The position numbers and the translations under genes were made by a program. A stretch of DNA of 64,000 bases from Paucimonas sp. (GTDB lineage: Bacteria > Pseudomonadota > Gammaproteobacteria > Pseudomonadales > Pseudomonadaceae). How positions within the stretch are numbered: the first letter of the stretch is position 1; each line of letters opens with the position of its first letter. The notes beneath the pieces were generated by a model that searched no databases, had not been told where the DNA came from, and saw only the letters and a program-made list of their open reading frames with translations. Below, piece after piece: positions 55,736 to 64,000 of the stretch. The stretch spans positions 1-64,000 of the forward strand of contig JAIRVG010000053.1 in the NCBI GenBank assembly GCA_031253995.1, read 5' to 3'.

Positions 55736-55762
55736 CGCGCCCGCCTTCACGGGCGCGTTCTT
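55736..55762 (+). terminator. Intrinsic terminator-like hairpin after gmhB
   Basis: CGCGCCCG-CCTTCA-CGGGCGCG followed by TTCTT, immediately after the gmhB stop and 38 nt before the plsC-like start. Confidence 0.6.
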
Positions 55763-55799
55763 GCTAAGGCGGGTGCTCCCCGCAACGGTACAAGCCGCT

Positions 55800-56573
55800 A
55801 TGTCGATCCTGCAGGCGATCAGAATTGCACTCTTCTATGTGCTGCTGGGGACCAGTGCGCTGCTCTGGTGCTCGCTGAGTTTCTTTGTCGCGCCTTTCCT
55901 GCCTTTCCGGCTCCGCTATCGCTTCATCAACGTGTACTGGTGCCGTTTCGCGCTGGTGCTGGTGCGGCTGTTCCTCGGCATCAAGGTCAAGGTGACCGGC
56001 GCCGAGCACATCCCCGAGCGCCCTTGCGTGATCGTGTCCAACCACCAGAGCACCTGGGAGACCTTCTTCCTCTCCGCCTATTTCCAGCCCTTGAGCCAGG
56101 TGCTCAAGCGCGAACTGCTGTACGTGCCGTTCTTCGGCTGGGCGATGGCCATGCTTCGGCCCATCGCCATTGACCGCGACAACCCCAAGGTCGCCCTCAA
56201 GCAGGTCGCCAGCAAGGGCGACAAGCTGCTCAAGGAACACACCTGGGTACTGATCTTCCCGGAAGGCACCCGCGTGCCCTTCGGCCAGATCGGCAAGTTC
56301 TCGCGCAGCGGCGCGGCGCTGGCGGTGAACGCCGACCTGCCGGTGCTGCCGATTGCCCACAACGCCGGCAAGTACTGGCCGAAGGAAGGCTGGGGCAAGC
56401 GCGCCGGCACCATCGAGGTGGTGATTGGCGAGCCGATGTGGGCAGAAGGCAGCGGTCCTCGGGCCATCGCCGAGCTCAACGATCGTGCTGCCGCGTGGAA
56501 CGAAAAGACCCAGCGCGAGATGGGTTCGCTGCCAGCGCAAGCCGCTTCCAGCGAAACGTCCTCCGCCGCCTGA
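55800..56573 (+). CDS. 1-acylglycerol-3-phosphate acyltransferase (PlsC family)
   Basis: A 257-residue inner-membrane acyltransferase forming phosphatidic acid. Membrane segments are at about 7-35. The catalytic box is SNHQSTWETFFL (NHQSxxE/D variant of HX4D), and the acceptor motif is FPEGTRVPFG. The ATG at 55800 (SILQAIRIALFYV) gives the family length; the frame is open upstream but overlaps gmhB. It corresponds to the PlsC gene near gmhB and glyS in other Pseudomonas. Confidence 0.93.
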   Translation: MSILQAIRIALFYVLLGTSALLWCSLSFFVAPFLPFRLRYRFINVYWCRFALVLVRLFLGIKVKVTGAEHIPERPCVIVSNHQSTWETFFLSAYFQPLSQVLKRELLYVPFFGWAMAMLRPIAIDRDNPKVALKQVASKGDKLLKEHTWVLIFPEGTRVPFGQIGKFSRSGAALAVNADLPVLPIAHNAGKYWPKEGWGKRAGTIEVVIGEPMWAEGSGPRAIAELNDRAAAWNEKTQREMGSLPAQAASSETSSAA

Positions 56574-56579
56574 GCGTTC

Positions 56580-56704
56580 TGTGGATAACTTGTTGACAAT
56601 AATTGGATCACTTCCTTAAAACCGAGCTAAGTCATTAATCTGTCTACATATTTCTGTGTATGACCGCTTCATGTAAATCGTGCATAAGTTTTTTCCGCGG
56701 AATT
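56580..56704. other. AT-rich intergenic stretch with a DnaA box
   Basis: TGTGGATAA at 56580-56588 is followed by about 115 bp of clearly AT-richer DNA (TTGTTGACAATAATTGGATC and onward) with no open frame. Only one exact box is present, so this does not look like an origin by itself. Confidence 0.4.
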
Positions 56705-56733
56705 AAAAAACCGGCTTTTAAGCCGGTTTTTTT
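56705..56733. terminator. Bidirectional intrinsic terminator
   Basis: AAAAAACCGGCTT-TTA-AGCCGGTTTTTTT: a short GC stem with A- and T-tracts on both sides, between the convergent plsC-like and MHS transporter genes. Confidence 0.9.
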
Positions 56734-56747
56734 GTGCCTGGAATTTC

Positions 56748-58370
56748 TCAGACCTTGTCGATATCCACATCACGGGTTTCTTTCAGGCAGAACAGCCCGA
56801 CCACCAGGCTGACGCCGGTGATCAGCACCGGATACCAGAGCCCGTAGAAGATATCGCCGGTGTACACCACCAGGGCGAACGACACCGTGGGCAGGAAGCC
56901 ACCGAACCAGCCGTTGCCGATGTGATAGGGCAGGGACATGGAGGTGTAGCGGATGCGGGTGGGGAACAGCTCGACCATCACTGCCGCCAGCGGGCCGTAG
57001 GTCATGGTGGCGATCAGGATCATCACCACGATCAGCAACACCACCATCGGCTCGTTCACGTTGGCGGCCTCGGCCTTGGCCGGGTAGCCGGCTTTCTCGA
57101 TGGCCGCACGCATGGCCGCTTCGTCGAAGCCGTCGATACGCTGCTCGCCGATGGTCACCGCCACCGCACTGCCGGCTGGCAGCGACTGCGAGCTGTACGG
57201 CAGGCCCTGCTTGACCAGGAAGGTCTTGACCTTGTCGCACGGGCTGTCGAAACGGGCTTTACCCACAGGGTCGAACTGGAAGGTGCAGGCGGACGGATCG
57301 GCCATCACCACGATGGGCGACTGGCGGCTGGCGGCGTCGATCTGCGGGTTGGCGTAATGACTCAGCGCCTTGAACAGCGGGAAGTACAGCACGGTGGCCA
57401 GGAGCAGGCCGAGCATCAGGATCGGCTTGCGCCCGATACGGTCCGACAGCCAGCCGAAGAAGACGAAGAACGGCGCGCCGATCACCACGCTGATGATCAG
57501 CAGGGTATTGGCCTGGGCCGGGTCCATCTTGAGCATCTGGGTCATGAAGAACAGCACGTAGAACTGCGCGGTGTAGAAGGTCACCGCTTGCCCGGCATTG
57601 ATGCTGAACAGCGCAGTGAGCACCACCTTGAGGTTGGGCCAGGAGGTGAACGACTCGCGGATCGGCGACTTGCTGACCTTGCCCTGGGCCTTCATTTTCA
57701 CGAAGGCCGGCGACTCGTGCATGCTCATGCGAATCCAGGTGGAGATCGCCAGCAGCACGATGGACAGCAGGAAGGGCAGGCGCCAGCCCCAGGTCTCGAA
57801 CTGGTCGCCGCTGATATAGCGGCTGCCCAGCACCACGAGCAGCGACAGCAGCAGGCCGAGGGTGGCAGTGGACTGGATGAAGCCGGTATGGAAGCCGCGC
57901 TTGCCGGGCGGCGCATGCTCCGCCACGTAGGTGGCCGCACCGCCGTACTCACCGCCCAGGGCCAGGCCCTGGAGCATGCGCAGCACCACCAGGATGATCG
58001 GTGCGGCAATGCCGATGCTGGCGTAGGTGGGCAGCAGGCCGACGGCGAAGGTCGACAGGCCCATCAGCACGATGGTGACCAGGAAGGTGTACTTGCGGCC
58101 GATCATGTCCCCCAGGCGGCCGAACACCAGCGCACCGAAGGGACGGACCAGGAAGCCGGCGGCGAACGCCATCAGCGCGAAGATGAACGCCGTGGTGTCG
58201 TTGACCCCGGCGAAGAACTGCTTGCTGATGACCGCGGCCAGGGCCCCGTAGAGAAAAAAGTCATACCACTCGAAAACCGTCCCGAGGGATGACGCGAAAA
58301 TGATCTTGCGCTCTTCGCGGCGGCTGCCTGCCGTCGCGGTCGCGCCCTGTTGCTGGAGGGTGTCCGACAT
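56748..58370 (-). CDS. MFS transporter, metabolite:H+ symporter (MHS) family
   Basis: A 540-residue inner-membrane transporter of the ProP/KgtP/ShiA type. It has the N-terminal signature ASSLGTVFEWYDFFLYGALA, the loop 2-3 motif GRLGDMIGRKYTFL and the loop 8-9 motif GWLSDRIGRKPILM. A soluble insert of about 100 residues, with two cysteines, separates helices in the C-terminal half (ANPQIDAASRQSPIVVMADP to NVNEPMV), larger than in ProP. The start at 58370 (SDTLQQQG) is preferred over an upstream frame. It lies after, and co-directional with, the GMC oxidoreductase, so it may import that enzyme's substrate. Confidence 0.9.
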   Translation of the reverse strand: MSDTLQQQGATATAGSRREERKIIFASSLGTVFEWYDFFLYGALAAVISKQFFAGVNDTTAFIFALMAFAAGFLVRPFGALVFGRLGDMIGRKYTFLVTIVLMGLSTFAVGLLPTYASIGIAAPIILVVLRMLQGLALGGEYGGAATYVAEHAPPGKRGFHTGFIQSTATLGLLLSLLVVLGSRYISGDQFETWGWRLPFLLSIVLLAISTWIRMSMHESPAFVKMKAQGKVSKSPIRESFTSWPNLKVVLTALFSINAGQAVTFYTAQFYVLFFMTQMLKMDPAQANTLLIISVVIGAPFFVFFGWLSDRIGRKPILMLGLLLATVLYFPLFKALSHYANPQIDAASRQSPIVVMADPSACTFQFDPVGKARFDSPCDKVKTFLVKQGLPYSSQSLPAGSAVAVTIGEQRIDGFDEAAMRAAIEKAGYPAKAEAANVNEPMVVLLIVVMILIATMTYGPLAAVMVELFPTRIRYTSMSLPYHIGNGWFGGFLPTVSFALVVYTGDIFYGLWYPVLITGVSLVVGLFCLKETRDVDIDKV

Positions 58371-58476
58371 CGTGCTGTCCTCTCGGCCCCTTGTGGGGAC
58401 ACAGTGATTATTGTTTTTTTCCACTGTCGACACCGGTCGACTGCTGCCGGTGTCGCTGTTGCGCGCCGCCCCGGGT

Positions 58477-60126
58477 TCAGGGCGTCGTTATCGTTGCTCG
58501 GTCACTGCGGTTGCCAGCGGCTTCATGGCCCTGGAGGATGAGTTGCGCGGCCTTCTCCGCGATCATCAAGGTGGGGGAACAGGTATTGCCGGACACTATG
58601 TTCGGCATGATCGAGGCATCCGCGACCCGCAGGCCGGGGATGCCGTGCACGCGCAGCTGCGCATCCACCACATCCAGCGGACCGTTGCCCATGCGGCAGG
58701 TTCCGGCGGGGTGGAAGATGGTGGTGCCGATCTCGCCGGCCGCCTTCTGCAATTCTTCCTCGGTGTTCAGCGCCGCGCCCGGCAGGTATTCCCGTGGCGA
58801 GAACGGCGCGAGGGCAGGGGAGCCGACGATGGCGCGGGTGATGCGGATGGCCTGGGCGGCGACCCTGAGGTCCTGGGCATCGCTGAGATAGTTGGGGTCG
58901 ATCACAGGCGCCACCGACGGATCGGCGGAGCGGATATCCACACGCCCGCGGCTGACCGGACGCAGGTTGCACACCGAGGCGGTGAAGGCGGCGAAGCGGT
59001 GCAGCGGCTCGCCGAAGCGATCCAGCGACAGCGGCTGCACGTGGTATTGCAGGTTCGGCGAGGGCTGTTCCGGGCCGGAGCGCACGAAGGCGCCCAACTG
59101 GCTCGGCGCCATGGCCAGCGGACCGCTGCGGTCGTAGAGGTAGCGCAGGCCCATGCCCATTTTGCCGACCAGGCTGTTGGCCACCTGGTTGAGGGTGCGC
59201 ACGTTGTCCACCTGGTAGATCAGGCGCAGTTGCAGGTGATCCTGCAGGTTGCCGCCGACACCCGGCAGTTCGTGCTGCACGCCGATGCCCAGGCGCTCCA
59301 GCAGTGGCCGCGGGCCGATGCCGGAACGCTGTAGGATGCCTGGCGAACCGACGGAGCCGGCGCACAGCAGGATCTCCCGGCGCGCGGCGAAGGCCTGCCA
59401 CTGGCCTTGCCAGCGTGCCCTGACCGCCACCGCACGACCGTTCTCCAGCACCACCCGGTCCACTTCGACGCCGGTCAGCACATCGAGGTTGGGGCGGTTG
59501 GCGATCGGCCGCAGGAAGGCCTTGGACGCGTTCCAGCGTACGCCAGACTTCTGGTTGACCTGGAAGTAGCCACAGCCCTGGTTGTCGCCGCCGTTGAAGT
59601 CGTCGACGCTGGCGATGCCCTGCTGCGCTGCTGCCTCACGGAAGGCATCGAGGATCGCCCAGGAATAGCGCTGCTGCTCGACCCGCCATTCACCCTCGCC
59701 ACCGTGGAATTCCGCGCTGCCGGCGAAGTGCCGTTCGCTGGCCTTGAACAGCGGCAGCACGTCCTTCCAGGCCCAGCCGGGATTGCCTTCGTCGGCCCAG
59801 CGGTCGTAGTCGCCAGACTGGCCGCGCATGTAGATCATGCCGTTGATCGACGAGCAGCCGCCCAGCACCTTGCCCCGGGGATAACCCAGGCTGCGGCCAT
59901 TGAGGCCGGGCTGGTTCTCGGTCTTGAAGCACCAGTCGGTGCGCGGGTTGCCGATGCAGTAGAGGTAGCCCACCGGAATGTGAATCCAGGGGTAGTTGTC
60001 GCGCCCGCCGGCTTCGAGCAGGGCGACGCGACAGGACGGGTCGGCGGACAGGCGGTTGGCCAGGAGGCAACCGGCAGGGCCGGCACCGACGATGACGTAG
60101 TCGTAGGACGGATCGGCTGATGGCAT
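58477..60126 (-). CDS. GMC-family FAD oxidoreductase (choline dehydrogenase-like)
   Basis: A 549-residue flavoprotein of the glucose-methanol-choline family. It has the FAD motif YVIVGAGPAGCLLANRLSAD, GMC signature 1 in YPRGKVLGGCSSINGMIYMR, signature 2 in GSVGSPGILQRSGIGP and the C-terminal active-site region FHPAGTCRMG with VADASIMPNIVSGNT. It is BetA-like, but the substrate (choline or another alcohol) cannot be set from sequence. Divergent from a LysR gene. Confidence 0.92.
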   Translation of the reverse strand: MPSADPSYDYVIVGAGPAGCLLANRLSADPSCRVALLEAGGRDNYPWIHIPVGYLYCIGNPRTDWCFKTENQPGLNGRSLGYPRGKVLGGCSSINGMIYMRGQSGDYDRWADEGNPGWAWKDVLPLFKASERHFAGSAEFHGGEGEWRVEQQRYSWAILDAFREAAAQQGIASVDDFNGGDNQGCGYFQVNQKSGVRWNASKAFLRPIANRPNLDVLTGVEVDRVVLENGRAVAVRARWQGQWQAFAARREILLCAGSVGSPGILQRSGIGPRPLLERLGIGVQHELPGVGGNLQDHLQLRLIYQVDNVRTLNQVANSLVGKMGMGLRYLYDRSGPLAMAPSQLGAFVRSGPEQPSPNLQYHVQPLSLDRFGEPLHRFAAFTASVCNLRPVSRGRVDIRSADPSVAPVIDPNYLSDAQDLRVAAQAIRITRAIVGSPALAPFSPREYLPGAALNTEEELQKAAGEIGTTIFHPAGTCRMGNGPLDVVDAQLRVHGIPGLRVADASIMPNIVSGNTCSPTLMIAEKAAQLILQGHEAAGNRSDRATITTP

Positions 60127-60264
60127 TTCAAACCTCGCGCCTGATTTTTATTCTTGTCTTCCTCCAGTGTTGTTGATTACTTTCGAGATGAAAACGAGAG
60201 ATTTCACTCAACCGCTGTGCGTTTTAACGCAACGCCGGCCTCACCAGTGATCAACGGGAACAGC

Positions 60265-61152
60265 ATGTTCGACTGGAATGATCTGCGGTTTTTTCTCGAA
60301 CTCCAGCGCAGCGGGCGCCTGCTCACGGCGGCCAAGCGCCTCAACACCACCCACAGCACCGTGGCCCGGCATATCGAGAATATCGAGCAGAGCCTGGGCA
60401 CCGCGCTGTTCGTCCAGCATGCCCAGGGCTACGAGCTGACGCCGTCCGGGCAGGCCCTGCTCAAGCATGCGGAGGCGATGGAGAACGTCGCGCTGCTGGC
60501 GCAGGAAGAGATCACCCAGGCCATCACCCCGCTGGGCAAGATCCGCCTGGGAGTCACCGAGGGTATCGGCATCGTCTTCTTCACCCCGCGCCTGAGCGGG
60601 CTGTTCGAGCGTTATCCGGGGCTGGAAGTGGAACTGGTGGCCGTGCCGCGCTTCGTCAGCATCATCAACCGCGAGGCGGAAATCAGCATCCACCTGGAAC
60701 GGCCCCACGCCGACCTGCTGATCACCCGCAAGCTCACCGACTACCGCCTGGCGCTGTACGCCAGCCGCGGCTACCTGGCGCGGGCACCGGCGCTGAACAG
60801 CCGCGAGGACCTGGCCCGGCATAGCTGGATCGGCTATGTCGACGACCTGTTGTTCAGCCAGGAACTGCTGTTCCTGCACAGCTTCTGTCGCGCGCCGAAC
60901 GTGGTGTTCCGCAGCACCAGCGTGATCGCCCAGCAGCATGCCGCGCGGGCGGGGCTGGGCATCGCCGTGCTGCCCAACTACATGGCCCGTCATGATCCGC
61001 AGCTGGTGCGCATCCTGCCCAGCGAGACGATCCAGCGCAGCTACTGGATCAGCACTCGCCGGGAGTTGCACAAGTCGGTGCGTTTACGGGTGGTGTGGGA
61101 TTACCTGCTGGCGCTGTGTGCGGAGGAACAGGCCGAACTACTGGCCGAGTAG
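60265..61152 (+). CDS. LysR-type regulator
   Basis: A 295-residue LysR regulator; the ATG at 60265 (FDWNDLRFFLELQRSGRLLT) gives the usual N-terminus, while the frame is open further upstream. HTH: SGRLLTAAKRLNTTHSTVAR. It is divergent from the GMC oxidoreductase (138-bp gap) and likely controls it. Its 3' end overlaps the convergent TauE-like gene by 15 bp. Confidence 0.88.
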   Translation: MFDWNDLRFFLELQRSGRLLTAAKRLNTTHSTVARHIENIEQSLGTALFVQHAQGYELTPSGQALLKHAEAMENVALLAQEEITQAITPLGKIRLGVTEGIGIVFFTPRLSGLFERYPGLEVELVAVPRFVSIINREAEISIHLERPHADLLITRKLTDYRLALYASRGYLARAPALNSREDLARHSWIGYVDDLLFSQELLFLHSFCRAPNVVFRSTSVIAQQHAARAGLGIAVLPNYMARHDPQLVRILPSETIQRSYWISTRRELHKSVRLRVVWDYLLALCAEEQAELLAE

Positions 61153-61956
61153 GGTGTTACCCGCCAGCAGCAATGCCGCGCCGATCCCGACCACGGCGAA
61201 CGCCTGCTGCAGGCGCGGCCCGGCCAGATGATGGGCGACCTGGCGGCCACCGAGCAGCCCGACCAGGGAACCGATGGCGAAGGGTGCCCCCACCGCCCAG
61301 TGCATGACCCCACTGAGGCTGGCGGTCAGCACGCTGCCGGTGGAGACCAGGGCGATGACTGCCAGCGAAGTGGCGACCATGCTCTTCATGTCGAGGTTGG
61401 TGTAACGCCCCAGCGCAGGAATGATCACGAAGCCACCGCCGACCCCGAGCAAACCCGACAGCAATCCGCTGAGCATGCCGGTAAACGCCAGGGCACGGGC
61501 GCAGGGCAGGGTCCAGCGCAGGCGGCCCTGCAACGGATTGAGCACGCAGGGTTGCAGCTTGCGGTTGGCACAGGGTGACTCGCCGCGCAATTCGCGGCAG
61601 GCCTTGAGCAACATCCGCGCGCAGGCATAGACCAGCACCACGGAGAAACCCAGCGCCAGCGGTGCATTGGGCAGGCGATGCGCCAGCCACAGGCCGAACG
61701 GCGCCATCAACAGGCCGAGCGCGGCGATGAAGAACGCCGCACGGTAACGCACCAGCCCCTGACGCCAGCCGAGGATCGCCCCGAGCGCAGCCGCCAGCCC
61801 CACCGCCAGCAACCCGATCGGTGCCGCCTCGACCATGCTCAGCCCCAGGCCGAACACCAACAGCGGCACGGCCAGGATGCCGCCGCCGGCCCCCGTCAGC
61901 GCCAGGATCATGCCGACAATGGCACCCAGCCCGCCACCCAGCAGATCGTGATCCAT
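61138..61956 (-). CDS. TauE/SafE-family sulfite/anion exporter
   Basis: A 272-residue membrane protein with about eight segments and the family hallmark pair GGGLGAIVGMILALTGAGGG and GMLSGLLSGLLGVGGGFVII. The ATG at 61956 shares a base with the sqr stop (TGATG), so it is translated with sqr. In sulfide oxidation operons it probably exports sulfite or thiosulfate made from persulfide. Confidence 0.9.
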   Translation of the reverse strand: MDHDLLGGGLGAIVGMILALTGAGGGILAVPLLVFGLGLSMVEAAPIGLLAVGLAAALGAILGWRQGLVRYRAAFFIAALGLLMAPFGLWLAHRLPNAPLALGFSVVLVYACARMLLKACRELRGESPCANRKLQPCVLNPLQGRLRWTLPCARALAFTGMLSGLLSGLLGVGGGFVIIPALGRYTNLDMKSMVATSLAVIALVSTGSVLTASLSGVMHWAVGAPFAIGSLVGLLGGRQVAHHLAGPRLQQAFAVVGIGAALLLAGNTLLGQ

Positions 61957-63227
61957 CACGAGCGTACCTCTTGCATCGGTTTGGCCAGCCATTCCCGTCC
62001 CTTGAGCATCCCGCGCCAGTACAGCGGCGGCAGTACCCGCGCCTTCAGCAGCCAGGCCAGGCGAGTTGCCTTGCGGCCATCGAGCAGCCAGGCGGGGAAG
62101 CTCGGCGCCAGCTTGCCGCCGTAGGTGAACTCGGCGAGGACGATCTTGCCGCGGGCGACGGTCAGCGGGCAGGAACCATAGCCGTCATACGCCATGACCT
62201 TCGACAGGCGGCCCAGGGCCGTCAGCACATTGTTCGCCACCACCGGGGCCTGCTTGCGTGCAGCGGCGGCGGTCTTGGCGTTGCCGGTGTTGAGCACGTC
62301 ACCCAGGCCGTGGATGTTGGCGAAGGTACGGTGGCGCAGGGTCGCCGAATCGACATCCAGCCAGCCCCCGGCATCGGCCAGCGGGCTGTTGCGGATCACC
62401 TCCGGCGCCACCTGCGGCGGCACCACATGCAGCATGTCGAATGCTTCCACCACGGTCTCCGTGCTTCCATCGGGCAGGGTGCGGATGAAGGTGGCGCGCC
62501 GGTTCGGGCCATCGACAGCCACCAGGCGGTGGACGTAGTTGAGCTCGATGGCGTAGCGGTCGACATATTCCATCAGCGCCGTCACATAGTCGGCAACGCC
62601 GAACAGCACGGCGCCAGCGTTGAAGAAGTGGGCGCGGACCTGGCCGATCCGGCCGTTGCGCAGCCAGTGGTCGCAGGACAGGTACATGGCCTTCTGCGGC
62701 GCGCCGGCGCACTTGATCGGCATCGGCGGCTGGGTGAACAGCGCGCGGCCTTGGCGCAGGTTCTGCACCAGCTCCCAGGTGTAGGGCGCCAGGTCGTAGC
62801 GGTAGTTGGAGGTCACGCCGTTGCGGCCGAGGGTTTCTTCCAATCCCTCGATGGCGGCCCAGTCGAGCGTGAGACCAGGGCAGACGATCAGTTGTTGATA
62901 ACTCACCCGGCGACCATCCGCGAGCATCACCCGCTGCGTTTCAGGCTCGAAGCGGCTCACCGCCGCCTTGATCCAGCGAACCCCGGCGGGAACGGTCGCG
63001 GCCATGGTGCGGGCCGTGCTGGCGGCCTTGAAGATACCGCCGCCGACCATGGTCCAGCCGGGTTGGTAGTAATGCACGTCGGCGGGATCAACCAGGGCGA
63101 TGTCCAGCGAGCGATCACGCGCCAGCAGGCTGGAGGCGACGGCAATCCCGGCGGCACCGGCGCCGATGACGAGCACGGAGTGATGATCCGCCTCACGGCG
63201 GATGGCGGAGGAGGGGGCGGCAGGCAT
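61956..63227 (-). CDS. sqr: Sulfide:quinone oxidoreductase
   Basis: A 423-residue membrane-associated flavoprotein oxidising sulfide to persulfide or polysulfide with quinone as acceptor. It has the FAD motif VLVIGAGAAGIAVASSLLAR, QPGWTMVGGG, redox cysteines in VCPGLTLDW and IKCAGAPQKAMYLSCDHW, and YDGYGSCPLTVARGKIVLAE. The ATG at 63227 follows AAAGGAT. It lies 39 bp downstream of the persulfide dioxygenase gene, in one operon. Confidence 0.92.
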   Translation of the reverse strand: MPAAPSSAIRREADHHSVLVIGAGAAGIAVASSLLARDRSLDIALVDPADVHYYQPGWTMVGGGIFKAASTARTMAATVPAGVRWIKAAVSRFEPETQRVMLADGRRVSYQQLIVCPGLTLDWAAIEGLEETLGRNGVTSNYRYDLAPYTWELVQNLRQGRALFTQPPMPIKCAGAPQKAMYLSCDHWLRNGRIGQVRAHFFNAGAVLFGVADYVTALMEYVDRYAIELNYVHRLVAVDGPNRRATFIRTLPDGSTETVVEAFDMLHVVPPQVAPEVIRNSPLADAGGWLDVDSATLRHRTFANIHGLGDVLNTGNAKTAAAARKQAPVVANNVLTALGRLSKVMAYDGYGSCPLTVARGKIVLAEFTYGGKLAPSFPAWLLDGRKATRLAWLLKARVLPPLYWRGMLKGREWLAKPMQEVRS

Positions 63228-63266
63228 GGGTACATCCTTTCTAATAATGTTGGGTACGGCGGCGAC

Positions 63267-64000
63267 TCAGAGGGCGTTGAGCGGAATCTTCAGGTAGCTC
63301 ACGCCGTTGTCCTCGGGCTCGGGAAACTGGCCGCTGCGCATGTTGATCTGCACCGACGGCAGCATCAGCACCGGCATCTCCAGGGTGGCGTCGCGGGCCT
63401 GGCGCATGGCGACGAAGTCGTCCTCGCGGGTGCCTTCGCGGATGTGGATATTGCTGGCGCGCTGCTCTTCCACGGTGGTCATGTAGCGCAGCTCGCGGCC
63501 ACCGGGCAGGTAGTCGTGGCACATGAACAGGCGGGTCGAGGCGGGCAGGGCGAGGATGCGCTGGATCGAGCGGAACAGGGTGCGGGCGTCGGCGCCGGGG
63601 AAGTCGCAGCGGGCTGTGCCGTAGTCGGGCATGAACAGGGTGTCGCCGACGAAGGCGATGGTCTGGCCTGCGGCTTCGATCAGGTAGGTCATGCACGCCG
63701 GGGTATGGCCGGGGGTGTTCCAGGCACGGGCGCGGAGATTGCCAATGGCGAAGGTGCTTTCGTCATCCAGCAGCACATCGAACTGGCTGCCATCGCGGGC
63801 GAAGCCGGGGCCGGCATTGAACAGGGTGCCGAAGGTCTTCTGCACCTGGGTGATCCGGCTGCCGATCGCCAGTTGCCCGCCGAGGGCCTGCTTCAGGTAG
63901 GCCGCTGCGGACAGGTGGTCGGCATGTACATGGGTTTCCAGTATCCACTGCACGCTGGCGCCCAGGTCACGCACCCGGGCGATCAGCCGGTCGGCGCTGG
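63267..64000 (-). CDS. Persulfide dioxygenase / MBL-fold hydrolase (5' end outside window)
   Basis: At least 244 residues of a metallo-beta-lactamase-fold protein; the frame runs off the window end. It has the metal motif ETHVHADHLSAAAYL (THxHxDH), the His in NTPGHTPACMTYL, the Asp in FVGDTLFMPDYG and the final His in FMCHDYLPGG. This is the ETHE1/Blh type, oxidising glutathione persulfide to sulfite. The order dioxygenase-sqr-TauE supports a sulfide detoxification operon. Its true start and any regulator lie to the right of the window. Confidence 0.88.
   Translation of the reverse strand, partial: SADRLIARVRDLGASVQWILETHVHADHLSAAAYLKQALGGQLAIGSRITQVQKTFGTLFNAGPGFARDGSQFDVLLDDESTFAIGNLRARAWNTPGHTPACMTYLIEAAGQTIAFVGDTLFMPDYGTARCDFPGADARTLFRSIQRILALPASTRLFMCHDYLPGGRELRYMTTVEEQRASNIHIREGTREDDFVAMRQARDATLEMPVLMLPSVQINMRSGQFPEPEDNGVSYLKIPLNAL

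Noticed and set aside
53057..55750. Long minus-strand open frame opposite glyS
   Set aside because: Shadow of the highly conserved glyS; the translation has no recognisable domain or ribosome site.
56580..56747. Possible replication origin
   Set aside because: AT-rich, but only one DnaA box, and no dnaA, dnaN or rpmH beside it. It is better seen as an intergenic terminator region.

Overview
The window is chromosomal DNA of a fluorescent Pseudomonas, most likely of the P. putida / P. entomophila type. The evidence is the gene order and protein sequences: trpI-trpBA, betC-choX-SulP, aroE-hemF-qor-tsaC-dprA, def-fmt-rsmB-trkA, lpxL-tag-glyQS-gmhB-plsC, and then an MHS transporter, a GMC oxidoreductase and a sulfide-oxidation operon. 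From memory, this is the block close to oriC in sequenced Pseudomonas, and REP-type elements occur throughout. Fifteen exact DnaA boxes (TTATCCACA or its complement) lie between 32.4 and 56.6 kb, and I found none in the first 32 kb.

Layout. 0-7.4 kb: an insecticidal Tc-type toxin locus on the minus strand (TcB/SpvB-like gene, TcC/TccC-like gene with an unrecognised C-terminal effector, then a 40-codon remnant of a second tccC and a duplicated junction). 7.5-18.1 kb: housekeeping and accessory genes (CAP-domain protein, SleB-like hydrolase, acetyltransferase, chemoreceptor, azlC-azlD-araC operon, DNA polymerase II, DUF4174 protein). 18.1-22.8 kb: a probable D-lysine catabolic cluster (FAD oxidoreductase, RpiR regulator, DpkA-like reductase, aminotransferase). 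22.8-24.3 kb: a complete IS3-family element sitting among REP-like repeats. 24.3-29.4 kb: envelope and stress proteins (metallopeptidase lipoprotein, two paralogous lipoproteins, two DUF1161 proteins, OsmC, luciferase-like monooxygenase, dodecin, DUF883). 29.4-32.5 kb: tryptophan synthase and its regulator. 32.5-38.2 kb: choline-sulfate use. 38.2-41.1 kb: an AT-richer insert carrying four related small secreted proteins plus a DUF6124-type gene, lodged between the SulP gene and aroE. 41.1-56.6 kb: conserved core genes. 56.7-64 kb: transporter, GMC oxidoreductase, LysR regulator, and a sulfide detoxification operon (TauE, SQR, and a persulfide dioxygenase cut by the window end).

The most interesting signal joins two distant parts. 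A 24-bp dyad (arms close to GCAACTGAYA and TRTCAGTTGC, 4-nt centre) occurs upstream of three transcription units encoding the small secreted family, each time overlapping a -35-like TTG and followed 17-18 bp later by TAGCRT. A close match lies in the 141-bp gap upstream of the Tc toxin operon. Its size and position, centred about 43 bp before the predicted start, resemble lux boxes of LuxR-type activators. This suggests one regulator, not encoded in the window, switching on the Tc toxin and a secreted PKD-like protein family together. The secreted family has two conserved cysteines and an invariant DAS-x-TTPSG/FAWG core, and I do not recognise it.
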